Shown: piece by piece, positions 39,529 to 47,376 of the stretch
How positions within the stretch are numbered: the stretch's first letter is position 1
Layout of the letters: each line of letters starts with the position of its first letter
Assembly (NCBI GenBank): GCA_023400405.1
Contig: JAEXFD010000063.1
Location: forward strand, 5,996-69,995
Direction of reading: 5' to 3'
Source of the DNA: Pseudomonadota bacterium
GTDB lineage: Bacteria > Pseudomonadota > Alphaproteobacteria > Sphingomonadales > Sphingomonadaceae
DNA: 64,000 nucleotides
The notes under the pieces: model-generated
Told to the model about the DNA's origin: nothing
Seen by the model: the letters and a program-made list of their open reading frames with translations, nothing else
Databases searched by the model: none
Translations under genes and position numbers: made by a program

Positions 39529-39593
39529 GCCGGCAGCCTAGCTTAACCAGCTTCGGAAGCGCAGCCTTCATTCGTGAGGGTTAAGACGCCAGG

Positions 39594-39800
39594 ATGCTGC
39601 CGCGCCGCCCCTCCCGAATCTTCCGCAGCCGATGGGCGGCGCTGCTCTGGGCGGCAGGCGTGATCTGGACCGCCGTGACCTTTATCGGCTTCGGCAGCAG
39701 CAAGCCTGATGCCGATTCGCAGTCGAACCTCGCCGATGCGACGGGCGCCGCGCTCTCCAACCAGGACATCGCGGCGCTGCGCAACTTCATCGGCCAATGA
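39594..39800 (+). CDS. Small single-pass membrane protein, hypothetical
   Basis: This 68-residue frame has a basic N-terminus, one transmembrane segment (WAALLWAAGVIWTAVTFIGF) and a polar tail ending NQDIAALRNFIGQ. It starts 65 bases after the divergent thioesterase start and overlaps the convergent lipoprotein gene by 14 bases. There is no strong ribosome site. It is plausible as a real small gene, but unproven. Confidence 0.5.
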   Translation: MLPRRPSRIFRSRWAALLWAAGVIWTAVTFIGFGSSKPDADSQSNLADATGAALSNQDIAALRNFIGQ

Positions 39801-40653
39801 CGGTGCAGGCGACCGGCGGCTGGCCGGGCGCTTCGAAGGTCATGTTGCGGCCCTTACCTGCAAACACCGTCCGACCGTCGGAATAGCGGATGCCCGAGCC
39901 GGATCGCTCCTGCGCGAGGACGATCGTCTTGCCCGCGCGCACCAGCATCGCGCGGCGATTGTCTGGATCGAAGCGCGCGACGGTCCGCACGCCGTCCATG
40001 CAGCGGAAGCGCGCCTCGCTGAGATTGTCCACCGTGCCCCCGGGGGCCGGCTGTGAGCCGTCGGGGCGGGGCTTGATGTCGCTGCTCGCGATATGCCAGC
40101 GCCGCTGCGCCGCCGTCGCGCCATCGACCGCCGCGCGCCGCATCGTCAGGCTGCCGCGCATGTTGAAGGGCTGGCCGCTCCGCAGCGTGCCATAGGCCCG
40201 CACCGGCACCGTGACGTAGCGCGAACCGGCCGCACCCTCGATCCCCGAAGGCGCGCCGATCTCGGCATGATAGTCGCGATAACGCCCGAAGCTCGCCGCG
40301 AACGCCTCGCGGCTCATGCCCGCCGCGCCCTCGCCCCACAGCGCATAGGCCTGGCCATATTTGCCCTCGCCGATCAGCGCATAATAGGTCTGCACGACAT
40401 TGGCTGCGCCCTGCGCGCTATCCTCGGTGAACGGCGCCTCGCTGACGATCTCGGTCGGCGCCGGGTTCGGCTTGGTGGCAGCGGGTGTCGCCGCAGTCGA
40501 AGCCGCTCCCGGCGTCGCCCGCTCGACCGGCGCAGGCGAGGGATCGTCGCGCACCGTCGCATTCGCACTCTCCGTGGCGGCATTGCGATCCGCGGTGGCG
40601 GGCTCGCCCGAACAGGCGGCCAGGGCAAACAGGGCGATCAGGGTCAGGCGCAT
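39787..40653 (-). CDS. Lipoprotein with C-terminal MliC-like (C-type lysozyme inhibitor) domain
   Basis: The 288-residue product starts with a lipobox leader (MRLTLIALFALAACSGE). A Ala/Thr/Pro-rich linker leads to a helical middle domain (AANVVQTYYALIGEGKYGQA) and a C-terminal domain (about 215-288) with ARFRCMDGVRTVARFDPDN, RAMLVRAGKTIVLAQERSGS and FAGKGRNMTFE. That last pattern, ending in a Cys-containing strand, is typical of MliC/PliC inhibitors. It may guard peptidoglycan against host lysozyme. The middle domain is unidentified, so the protein is larger than a plain MliC. Confidence 0.7.
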   Translation of the reverse strand: MRLTLIALFALAACSGEPATADRNAATESANATVRDDPSPAPVERATPGAASTAATPAATKPNPAPTEIVSEAPFTEDSAQGAANVVQTYYALIGEGKYGQAYALWGEGAAGMSREAFAASFGRYRDYHAEIGAPSGIEGAAGSRYVTVPVRAYGTLRSGQPFNMRGSLTMRRAAVDGATAAQRRWHIASSDIKPRPDGSQPAPGGTVDNLSEARFRCMDGVRTVARFDPDNRRAMLVRAGKTIVLAQERSGSGIRYSDGRTVFAGKGRNMTFEAPGQPPVACTVIGR

Positions 40654-40717
40654 CAATTCGCTCACTTTCGCGACTCTCGGGGAGCGTAACGAACGTGCCG
40701 TCGATGCGCCCGTTCCC

Positions 40718-41128
40718 TCAGTCTTCGAGCGGCCGGTTGCCGACGAAACCGAGCCGAGTGACGCCCGCCCGCTTGACGGTGGCGAGCACCGAATCGAAGC
40801 GCGCATAGCGTGCCTCGGGATCGGTCTGGAGATGGAGCGTCGCACCGCTCGCTTGCATCGCCGCGAGTTGCTGCGGCAAGGCGGCGTCGGCGATCACGGC
40901 GCCGTTCCAGAACAGCGCGCCCTGCCGATCGATCGCGAGCACCGCCGGCGGAACCCGCTCTGTGACCGGGCGGGTGCCCGGCGCCGGCAAATCGATCGGC
41001 ACCTTCTGCGTGGCGATCGGGATCGACAGGATCATCACGATCAGCAGCACCAGCATCACGTCGATGAACGGCGTGACGTTGATCGCGTGGAAGGGAACGG
41101 GTTCGGGGACGCGGGCAGTCTGGGCCAT
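40718..41128 (-). CDS. ExbD/TolR-family biopolymer transport protein
   Basis: The 136-residue protein has the ExbD layout: a short cytoplasmic N-terminus, one transmembrane segment with the proton-path aspartate in NVTPFIDVMLVLLIVMILSI, and a periplasmic domain (VPPAVLAIDRQGALFWNGAV, GVTRLGFVGN). The start at 41128 has GGAGAGG five bases upstream. ExbD normally works with ExbB and TonB to energise outer-membrane transporters. No ExbB gene adjoins it here, so its partner must be elsewhere. Confidence 0.9.
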   Translation of the reverse strand: MAQTARVPEPVPFHAINVTPFIDVMLVLLIVMILSIPIATQKVPIDLPAPGTRPVTERVPPAVLAIDRQGALFWNGAVIADAALPQQLAAMQASGATLHLQTDPEARYARFDSVLATVKRAGVTRLGFVGNRPLED

Positions 41129-41233
41129 GGCACCTCTCCTCGTGATGATGATGTAACATATCACACCAAGGATGACGCGCAAGGCAGAGCTTTCCACCAA
41201 GCCATCATCAGGCGAGGCCGCCCTCAGCCGCCC

Positions 41234-41827
41234 TCAGCAACCCTCATATTTCCAATGCCGTCGCTTGCCCTCGCGCAGCCAGGCGACTGCGTCCGCCACG
41301 CGCTTGGCCTTGGTCTCGGGCCGTTTCGCCTCGGCGATCCAATCGCAATAGTCGCGGCGGCAGCTGGGCGGAAAGCCCTCGAACGTCGCGCGCGCGGCCT
41401 CATCGCCCGCAAGGGCCTCGGCCAGCTCCACCGGGACGGGCGCTTCGGGCTTCGGCATGCGCGCGGCGCGCTTCGGGGCCTCGCCCGCCAGGATCAGCGC
41501 GGCGGCCTCGCGTACCAGCCGCTCGAGTTCGGCCGCATCGGGCAGGTCGGCGAGCGTCTCGATCCGGCCGAACTGGCCCATCGCCTCGCCTTCCTGCCCG
41601 GTCGCCATCGCTTCCCGGTTCCAGAAGCCGAAGCTCGCATGCGTCTTGAACGCGGCCATGTTGGCCAAGGGCCGGCCGCTGACGAGAAAGAAGGGATGCG
41701 ACCATTTGATCGCTTCCTCGACATCCGGTACTGCCGCATGCACCCGCTCGCGCAGCCATTCGAGGATCGGGCGCGCGAAGTCGGCGCGGCCGGCGATATA
41801 GGCGTCTACCTTGGGATCGTAGGACAT
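41234..41827 (-). CDS. YdeI/OmdA-family (DUF1801-like) protein
   Basis: The 197-residue protein opens with a DUF1801-type fold (PILEWLRERVHAAVPDVEEA, KWSHPFFLVSGRPLANMAAF) and ends with the OmdA-type helical segment (SCRRDYCDWIAEAKRPETKA, KRVADAVAWLREGKRRHWKY). The two-part arrangement is common in YdeI/OmpD-associated proteins, whose function is poorly known. No signal peptide. Confidence 0.8.
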   Translation of the reverse strand: MSYDPKVDAYIAGRADFARPILEWLRERVHAAVPDVEEAIKWSHPFFLVSGRPLANMAAFKTHASFGFWNREAMATGQEGEAMGQFGRIETLADLPDAAELERLVREAAALILAGEAPKRAARMPKPEAPVPVELAEALAGDEAARATFEGFPPSCRRDYCDWIAEAKRPETKAKRVADAVAWLREGKRRHWKYEGC

Positions 41828-41860
41828 GGCGCGACAAGGTCTGCCGCGCCAGCCCTGCCG

Positions 41861-42205
41861 TCAAGGCTCGAGCGATTCCTCATCGGCATCGTCGAGATCG
41901 TCATCGTCGTCGAGTTCGTCCTCGTCGAAATCCTCCTGGACCTCGTCCTCGGCGATTTCGCGTGGGGTCAGGCCGGCATCATCGTCCTCTTCGCCGGTTT
42001 CATCGTCGACCATGCGCAGATCGTCTTCGTCATCGTCCGAATCGTCGCCTAGATCGGGCGCGAGGTCGGTCAGGATGCTGCCGTCGCTCGGGCCGTCCGT
42101 CGTCGCCTCGAGGATTTCGGCGCGCTGGCTCTCGTCATAGCCCTCTTCGTCATATCCGTCGTCGCCGGGGCCTCGCCCGGGCACCTGATAGCCGCCCATC
42201 GCCAT
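41861..42205 (-). CDS. Very acidic low-complexity protein, hypothetical
   Basis: The 114-residue product is more than a third Asp plus Glu, with runs such as DDSDDDEDDLRMVDDETGEE and a tail DEDELDDDDDLDDADEESLE. It starts MAMGGYQVPGRGPGDDGYDE. No domain, signal peptide or membrane segment is seen, and it is likely disordered in the cytoplasm. It lies between the YdeI-like and MFS genes on the same strand. It could be a primer/primosome- or RNA-polymerase-binding acidic tail protein, but no homologue is recognised. Confidence 0.6.
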   Translation of the reverse strand: MAMGGYQVPGRGPGDDGYDEEGYDESQRAEILEATTDGPSDGSILTDLAPDLGDDSDDDEDDLRMVDDETGEEDDDAGLTPREIAEDEVQEDFDEDELDDDDDLDDADEESLEP

Positions 42206-42275
42206 TCCTCTTGCTCGCGCCCACCGTCATGGCGGGCGTCCAAGGTGCGAACGGCGATACGGGGCAGGCGTTCCC

Positions 42276-43508
42276 TCAGCTCGCCCGGAACATCCGTCCG
42301 CGCTCGGTTATGGCTACTACCATGAAAGCCGCCAGGCCCATCAGCAAGAATCCGGAGTAGAGCGGCACGGTGGTGCCGTCGAACGCCTGGCCGATCGCCG
42401 CGCCGATCAGCGCCGAGCCGAAGGTAGTGACGAAGCCCTGCAGGCTCGACGCAGTGCCGGCGATCTCGCCCATCCGCTCCATCGCCATGGCGGAGAAGTT
42501 GGAGGTCGCGAGGCCGACACATCCCATCATCAGCGCCTGGAGCAAGGTGAAGCTCCAGAGCGATTCGAAGCCGCTCCACGATACCGCGAGGTGAATGGCG
42601 GCAAAGACGACCATCCCGGCAAGGGCAGTGTGCGAAATCTTGCGCATCCCCAGCCGCATCACCAGCCGCGAGTTGAGGAAGGAGGCGAGCGCCATCGTGC
42701 TGGCGACGCAGGGGAACACCACCGCGAGCAGGCGCGGGGCGTGGAACACCACGTCCATCACCTGCTGCACCGATCCGATGAAGCCGAACATCCCGCCGGA
42801 AAGGAAGGTGATGCCGATCGTGTATCCCACTGCCTGGCGGTCGCGCAGCATCAGCGTGTAGTCCGCGGCGATTCGGCCAGGGCTCAGTTCGGCGCGCCGC
42901 TCCGGCGCCAGCGTCTCGGGCATGCGCAGCAGGAACCAGCTGGCCACCAGTGCCGCGGCGATGGCGACGAACCAGAAGATCAGCCGCCACGATCCGGCGA
43001 ACAGGATCAGTTGCCCAAGGCTGGGGGCGAAGATCGGCGCGGCCATGAAGACGATGAAGGCCAGGCTCATCACCCGCGCCATCGCCCGCCCGGCAAAGCA
43101 ATCGCGCACCAGCGCCACCGCGACGACCCGAGCCCCCGCCGCGGATGCCCCCATCGCGGCGCGCGCGATCAGCAGCAGGACGAAGCTGCCCGAAGCCGCG
43201 GCGACGATGCTCGTCACCACATAGCTGAGCAGCGCGGCTGCCAGCACCGGTCGCCGGCCGAACCGGTCCGACAGGGGCCCATAGGCAAGCTGCGCGACCG
43301 CGAAGCCGATCAGGAACGCCGTGATCACATATTGGCGATGGTTGGGCGAATCGACGTGCAGGCTCGCCCCGATCGCCGGCAGCGCCGGAAGCATCGAATC
43401 GATGCCGAGCGCCGTCAGTGCCATCATCGCGGCCACCAGCGAGACGAACTCGGCAAAGCCGAGCGGCGCCTGGTTGGCCGATTGAGTGGAAAGGTGCGGC
43501 GCCTCCAT
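42276..43508 (-). CDS. Bcr/CflA-subfamily MFS multidrug efflux transporter
   Basis: The 410-residue protein has twelve transmembrane segments. The first segment contains the Bcr/CflA hallmark TALGIDSMLPALPAIGASL. The loop motif LAYGPLSDRFGRRPVLAAAL is the MFS A-motif, and the arginine-containing segment RAAMGASAAGARVVAVALVR matches the antiporter C-region. It would export drugs or metabolites in exchange for protons. The start codon follows a short gap from the lipoprotein gene, which is divergent. Confidence 0.9.
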   Translation of the reverse strand: MEAPHLSTQSANQAPLGFAEFVSLVAAMMALTALGIDSMLPALPAIGASLHVDSPNHRQYVITAFLIGFAVAQLAYGPLSDRFGRRPVLAAALLSYVVTSIVAAASGSFVLLLIARAAMGASAAGARVVAVALVRDCFAGRAMARVMSLAFIVFMAAPIFAPSLGQLILFAGSWRLIFWFVAIAAALVASWFLLRMPETLAPERRAELSPGRIAADYTLMLRDRQAVGYTIGITFLSGGMFGFIGSVQQVMDVVFHAPRLLAVVFPCVASTMALASFLNSRLVMRLGMRKISHTALAGMVVFAAIHLAVSWSGFESLWSFTLLQALMMGCVGLATSNFSAMAMERMGEIAGTASSLQGFVTTFGSALIGAAIGQAFDGTTVPLYSGFLLMGLAAFMVVAITERGRMFRAS

Positions 43509-43610
43509 GGCGCTCGCAATGGCGGATCATGCCGCGGCCGTCACCCCTTTCTTGAACACCCCTCCCGGCTCTGTCAGTGTATGAGCTTCCTGATACGGCT
43601 GGGAGGCCCG

Positions 43611-44102
43611 ATGATGCGCAGCACTCCGACCCTCGTCCTCGCGCTGGCGCTTGGCGCCTGCGGCGGCAATTCGAGCAGCTTCTCCTTCGACGCCAAGTCC
43701 GACGGCAACGCCACGGTGGACGTGGACAACGGCACGGTCGCGATCAAGGGCGGCGGTTTCGAAGGCAGCTTCAAGATGCCGAAAATGGCCGTCACCGCCG
43801 CCGATTTCGACATCAACGGCGTCAAGCTCTATCCCGGCTCCACCCTCGCCGACTTCCACCTCTCGGGCGAGGACAAGCAAGGCGGCGACCAGGACAAGGG
43901 CAACGTCTCGCTCCGCTTCGAAAGCCCCGCCCCGCTCGCCAAGGTCCAGGACTGGTTCCGCACCAGCCTGACCGAGCACAAGTTCAAGTTCGCGGCCAAG
44001 GGCGATGGCTTCGCCGGCACCACCGACGACGGCAACCAGTTCAACCTCGAACTTTCCTCAGCGGGCGGCAAGACCAAGGGCAAGATGGAGGTCCATAATT
44101 AG
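43611..44102 (+). CDS. Small lipoprotein, hypothetical
   Basis: The 163-residue product has a lipobox leader (MMRSTPTLVLALALGACGG) and a mature part rich in Gly, Asp and Lys (SFSFDAKSDGNATVDVDNG, FDINGVKLYPGSTLADFHLS). GGGAGG lies four bases before the ATG. It is convergent with egtD and the two stop codons share TTAG. No family is recognised; it looks like an outer-membrane-anchored beta-rich protein. Confidence 0.75.
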   Translation: MMRSTPTLVLALALGACGGNSSSFSFDAKSDGNATVDVDNGTVAIKGGGFEGSFKMPKMAVTAADFDINGVKLYPGSTLADFHLSGEDKQGGDQDKGNVSLRFESPAPLAKVQDWFRTSLTEHKFKFAAKGDGFAGTTDDGNQFNLELSSAGGKTKGKMEVHN

Positions 44103-45070
44103 GGCGCCGTTCGGATCGGCTGGGCTTCGCACAGGATCAGCGCGAACCAGTCGTCCGGATCGGTCCATTCGCGGATCGGGGTCCAGCCGCCGGCGCGCAG
44201 AAGCATGCGAGCGCCGTTGCGGCCATATTTGTGGCTGTTCTCGGTGTGGATCGTCTCGCCCGCGGCCAACTCGAACGGGCGGCCGTCGACGGTGAAGGAG
44301 ACGTCGCGCACCGCTTCGAGATGCATTTCGATCCGCGCCGCGTCGTCGTTCCAGATCGCGCGGTGGCGGAAGGCGTCGAGCGGGATCGTGCCGCCGAGCT
44401 CGCGGTTGATCCGTTCGAGCAGGTTGAGATTGAACGCCGCGGTGACGCCCGCGGCATCGTCATAGGCGGGGACGAGCACCTCGGGCGACTTCACCCGGTC
44501 CATGCCGATCAGCAGCCGCGCGCCGTCGCCGAGCCAGCCGCGCATCGCCCGCAGCAGATCGACGGCGTGGAAGGCCTGCATGTTGCCGATCGTCGAGCCG
44601 GGGAAGAAGCCGAGCTTCGGCATGTCCCGCACCTGCTCGGGAAGCGGCACGGGACGAAGGAAATCCGCCTCGACCGGATAGACCGGCAGCCCTGGAAAGG
44701 CCTGGCCGAGCTCGGCGGCGGATTGGCGCAGGAACTCGCCCGAAATGTCGATCGGCACATAGGCGCCCGGATCGACGCTGCGCAGGAGCAGCGGCGTCTT
44801 GACCGACGAGCCCGAGCCGAACTCGACCACGGCGCAACCCGGCGTCGCATCCAGATCGGGGCAGATCCGCTCGAGTAGCGCCCGCTCGGTGCGGGTCGGA
44901 TAATATTCCGGGAGCCGGGTGATTTCCTCGAACAGCTCCGAGCCGCGGCGATCGTAGAACCAGCGCGCGGGAATCGCGCGTGGCCGCGCGGCCAGGCCGG
45001 TGAGCACGTCGCGGCGGAAATTGGGATCGGCCAGGCTGGCCTGGCCGTCTTCGAGCTCCTGCTTGAGCAT
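44099..45070 (-). CDS. egtD: L-histidine N-alpha-methyltransferase (ergothioneine pathway)
   Basis: The 323-residue SAM enzyme trimethylates histidine to hercynine, the first step of ergothioneine synthesis. Blocks seen: RAIPARWFYDRRGSELFEEI, LPEYYPTRTERALLERI, the SAM loop VVEFGSGSSVKTPLLLRSV, PKLGFFPGSTIGNMQAFHAV, LIGMDRVKSPEVLVPAYDDA and the C-terminal ENSHKYGR. It begins two bases after the egtB stop, so the two are cotranscribed. Confidence 0.93.
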   Translation of the reverse strand: MLKQELEDGQASLADPNFRRDVLTGLAARPRAIPARWFYDRRGSELFEEITRLPEYYPTRTERALLERICPDLDATPGCAVVEFGSGSSVKTPLLLRSVDPGAYVPIDISGEFLRQSAAELGQAFPGLPVYPVEADFLRPVPLPEQVRDMPKLGFFPGSTIGNMQAFHAVDLLRAMRGWLGDGARLLIGMDRVKSPEVLVPAYDDAAGVTAAFNLNLLERINRELGGTIPLDAFRHRAIWNDDAARIEMHLEAVRDVSFTVDGRPFELAAGETIHTENSHKYGRNGARMLLRAGGWTPIREWTDPDDWFALILCEAQPIRTAP

Positions 45071-45072
45071 CC

Positions 45073-46344
45073 TTAGAGATCCTTTGCGAGCCGCACGCCG
45101 GTGAACTGCCAGCGCTGGTGCGGATAGAAAAAGTTGCGGTAACTGGCGCGCGAATGGCCGCGCGGGGTGGCGCAGGAGGCGCCGCGCAGCACGAACTGCC
45201 CGCTCATGAACTTGCCGTTATATTCGCCCACCGCGCCTTCGGCGGCGCGGAAGCCTGGATAAGGGCGGAAGGCGCTGCCGGTCCACTGCCAGACATCGCC
45301 GAAGAAAGCGGGGCCGTCGGGCGACGGCCGCGGCTCGACCGGGCCGGCGGCGTCGAGCTGGTTACCGCCCGCCGGATCATAGCCCTGTGCCGCCGCTTCC
45401 CATTCGAATTCGGTCGGCAACCGCGCGCCGGCCCAGCTGGCATAGGCATCCGCCTCGAAGAAGCTGACATGGGTGACCGGCGCGGCCGGATCGATCGGGC
45501 GGCGGCCATCGAGCCCGAAGCGCGTCCACGTGCCGTCGTGCTGCTCCCAATAGAGCGGGGCCGCGATGGCTTCGCGCTGGACCCAGGCCCAGCCGTCCGA
45601 CAGCCAGTGGCGCGGGTCGGCATACCCGCCATCGGCGATGAAGGCGGCCCATTCGCCGTTGGTAACCGTGCGGTCGGCAATCGCATGCGGGGAGAGCAGC
45701 GCGGTGTGGCGCGGGCCTTCGCAATCGAACGAAAATGTTGACTCCGTTGACCGAATCGCACTGCCGATTTCGACCGGCCCCGCCGCCCCCTCGATCCAGC
45801 CTATCGGTCCCGGCATCGCCACCGGCACCTTGCGCGCGCCGGGCCAGACCGCGGGCTGCAGCGGATTGACCGAGAAATGGTGGAGGATGTCGGTGAGCAG
45901 CAGCTCCTGATGCTGCTCCTCGTGATTGCAGCCGAGCAGGACCAGCGCCGCCGCCGCTTCGGGCAGATCGGGCATCGCGTCGATCAGCGCCGCATCGACA
46001 TGGGCACGATAGGCAAGGATCTCGGCCAGGCTCGGCCGCGAGAGCATCCCGCGGCGGGGGCGGGCATGGCGCTGGCCCTCGGCCTCATAATAGCTGTTGA
46101 ACAGGAACGGCCAGCGTTCGTCATACCGGCGATAGCCCGGCACATGATCGCGCAGCACGAAGGTTTCGAAGAACCAGCTGGTATGCGCGAGGTGCCATTT
46201 CGCCGGCGAGGCATCGTCCATCGACTGGATCGTCGCATCGGCATCGGAGAGCGGGCGGACCAATGCTTCGCTGAGCGTCCGCACCCGCTCATAGCGCAGG
46301 GCGAGCGCGGACGAAGCCGGGACCGGACCAGTTTCCGTTCGCAT
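45073..46344 (-). CDS. egtB: Ergothioneine sulfoxide synthase EgtB (iron-dependent, DinB/formylglycine-enzyme fold)
   Basis: The 423-residue enzyme joins hercynine to a thiol (cysteine or gamma-glutamylcysteine) with oxygen. The DinB-like N-domain supplies the iron ligands in KWHLAHTSWFFETFV and LLGCNHEEQHQELLLTDIL. The C-terminal sulfatase-modifying-factor-type domain has RTVTNGEWAAFIADGGY, ARLPTEFEWEAAAQGYDP and DVWQWTGSAFRPYPGF. AGGAG lies six bases before the ATG. A palindrome lies a few bases further upstream. No egtC or egtE is present nearby. Confidence 0.93.
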   Translation of the reverse strand: MRTETGPVPASSALALRYERVRTLSEALVRPLSDADATIQSMDDASPAKWHLAHTSWFFETFVLRDHVPGYRRYDERWPFLFNSYYEAEGQRHARPRRGMLSRPSLAEILAYRAHVDAALIDAMPDLPEAAAALVLLGCNHEEQHQELLLTDILHHFSVNPLQPAVWPGARKVPVAMPGPIGWIEGAAGPVEIGSAIRSTESTFSFDCEGPRHTALLSPHAIADRTVTNGEWAAFIADGGYADPRHWLSDGWAWVQREAIAAPLYWEQHDGTWTRFGLDGRRPIDPAAPVTHVSFFEADAYASWAGARLPTEFEWEAAAQGYDPAGGNQLDAAGPVEPRPSPDGPAFFGDVWQWTGSAFRPYPGFRAAEGAVGEYNGKFMSGQFVLRGASCATPRGHSRASYRNFFYPHQRWQFTGVRLAKDL

Positions 46345-46357
46345 TATGTTCTCCTAA

Positions 46358-46373
46358 CGCAACAAGGGTTGCG
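46358..46373. promoter_or_regulatory. Palindrome upstream of egtB
   Basis: CGCAACAAGGGTTGCG is a perfect six-base inverted repeat (CGCAAC/GTTGCG, four-base spacer) 13 bases before the egtB ATG. A TTGAC lies just upstream on the coding strand. It could be an operator, but there is no good -10 element, so it may simply be a hairpin in the leader. Confidence 0.4.
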
Positions 46374-46397
46374 CGTCAACCGGAGCGGAATGTCAGT

Positions 46398-46946
46398 TCA
46401 GCGTGATGCCCCCGGCACCCATAGAACGTCTCCAGCTTCGTTTTGGTTCACCGCCCGCGCGGCGACAAAAAGCAGGTCGGACAAGCGGTTGAGGTAGGCG
46501 AGCGGCTGCTCCCCTGCCCCGGCGGCAACCGCCGAGCGCTCGGCACGACGCGTCACGGCACGGGCGAAATGGAGTTCGGCGGCCCCCGGCGCGCCGGCCG
46601 GCAGGACGAAGCTGGTGAGCGGTTCGAGCGCGGAATTGAGGTGATCGATCCGCTCTTCGAGCCAGGCCACCTGCGACGGGGCGATGCGCAATGCGCCCTC
46701 GATCCCCGCCGGCGTGGCGAGATCGGCACCGAGATCGAACAAGTCGTTCTGGATGTGCGCGAGCAGGCCCCCAAAGGCGCCGGTGCCGAGCGCCGCGCGC
46801 GCCATGCCGATCGCGCAATTGGCCTCGTCGACATCGCCGATCGCGGCCATCAGCGGATCGGCCTTGGAGATCCGGCTTCCGTCGACCAGCCCAGTGGTGC
46901 CGTCGTCGCCGGTGCGGGTGTAGATCTTGTTGAGCTTGACCATCAT
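46398..46946 (-). CDS. PduO-type cob(I)alamin adenosyltransferase
   Basis: The product of about 182 residues transfers adenosyl from ATP to corrinoid cobalt. It has the ATP-binding entry IYTRTGDDGTTGLVDGSRIS, IGDVDEANCAIGMARAALG, LTSFVLPAGAPGAAELHFAR and ARAVTRRAERSAVAAGAGEQ with LAYLNRLSDLLFVAARAVNQ. This is the PduO rather than the CobA/BtuR fold. The start overlaps the stop of the small membrane protein gene by one base. No cobalamin riboswitch is recognised upstream. Confidence 0.92.
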   Translation of the reverse strand: MMVKLNKIYTRTGDDGTTGLVDGSRISKADPLMAAIGDVDEANCAIGMARAALGTGAFGGLLAHIQNDLFDLGADLATPAGIEGALRIAPSQVAWLEERIDHLNSALEPLTSFVLPAGAPGAAELHFARAVTRRAERSAVAAGAGEQPLAYLNRLSDLLFVAARAVNQNEAGDVLWVPGASR

Positions 46947-47140
46947 CACTCGCCCGAAAGCACCGCATAGATACATGCGAAAGCGAACGGAACGAGGATG
47001 TAAGAAAGCGCCGCCAGCCGTGTCGATCGCGCGTAACCCGGCCGCAGCAGAAACCAGAAGAATAGCGGGCCGCAGATCAGGAGCCCGGCCATCAAGAAGG
47101 GATTGACGGGCCGGGGCTCGTCACCCGTGCGCGCAATCAT
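46946..47140 (-). CDS. Small two-pass membrane protein, hypothetical
   Basis: The 64-residue product has two hydrophobic segments (FLMAGLLICGPLFFWFLLRP and LAALSYILVPFAFACIYAVL) joined by a basic turn. It overlaps the HIG1-like gene by four bases and the adenosyltransferase gene by one, so it belongs to their operon. No family is recognised. Confidence 0.7.
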   Translation of the reverse strand: MIARTGDEPRPVNPFLMAGLLICGPLFFWFLLRPGYARSTRLAALSYILVPFAFACIYAVLSGE

Positions 47141-47367
47141 CCCTTGGACGACATGATCAGCAGCAGGATCGCGATGATCGCGATCGCCACCGCCTGGAAC
47201 AGGATGCGCTGCTGCATCAGCTTCTGCGAGCGCAGCGCGCGTTCGCTAGGGCCGTCGCCCTCCAGGTCCTGGCTGGTGGTCTGGGCCATGTTGACCAGCC
47301 CCTTGATGAGGACGAACACGACCGCGGCCATCGCGGCAAGGAGCAGGGCTGCGAGAAAGAAGGTCAT
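47137..47367 (-). CDS. HIG1-domain (hypoxia-induced-protein-like) twin-transmembrane protein
   Basis: The 76-residue protein has two transmembrane segments, FFLAALLLAAMAAVVFVLIK and FQAVAIAIIAILLLIM. The intervening loop is RALRSQKLMQQRILFQ, whose spaced Q/R/Q pattern resembles the signature of HIG1-type proteins. In mitochondria and alphaproteobacteria these are associated with cytochrome oxidase assembly. It lies nine bases after gluQRS and overlaps the next small gene. Confidence 0.75.
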   Translation of the reverse strand: MTFFLAALLLAAMAAVVFVLIKGLVNMAQTTSQDLEGDGPSERALRSQKLMQQRILFQAVAIAIIAILLLIMSSKG

Positions 47368-47376
47368 CGAGTCGCT

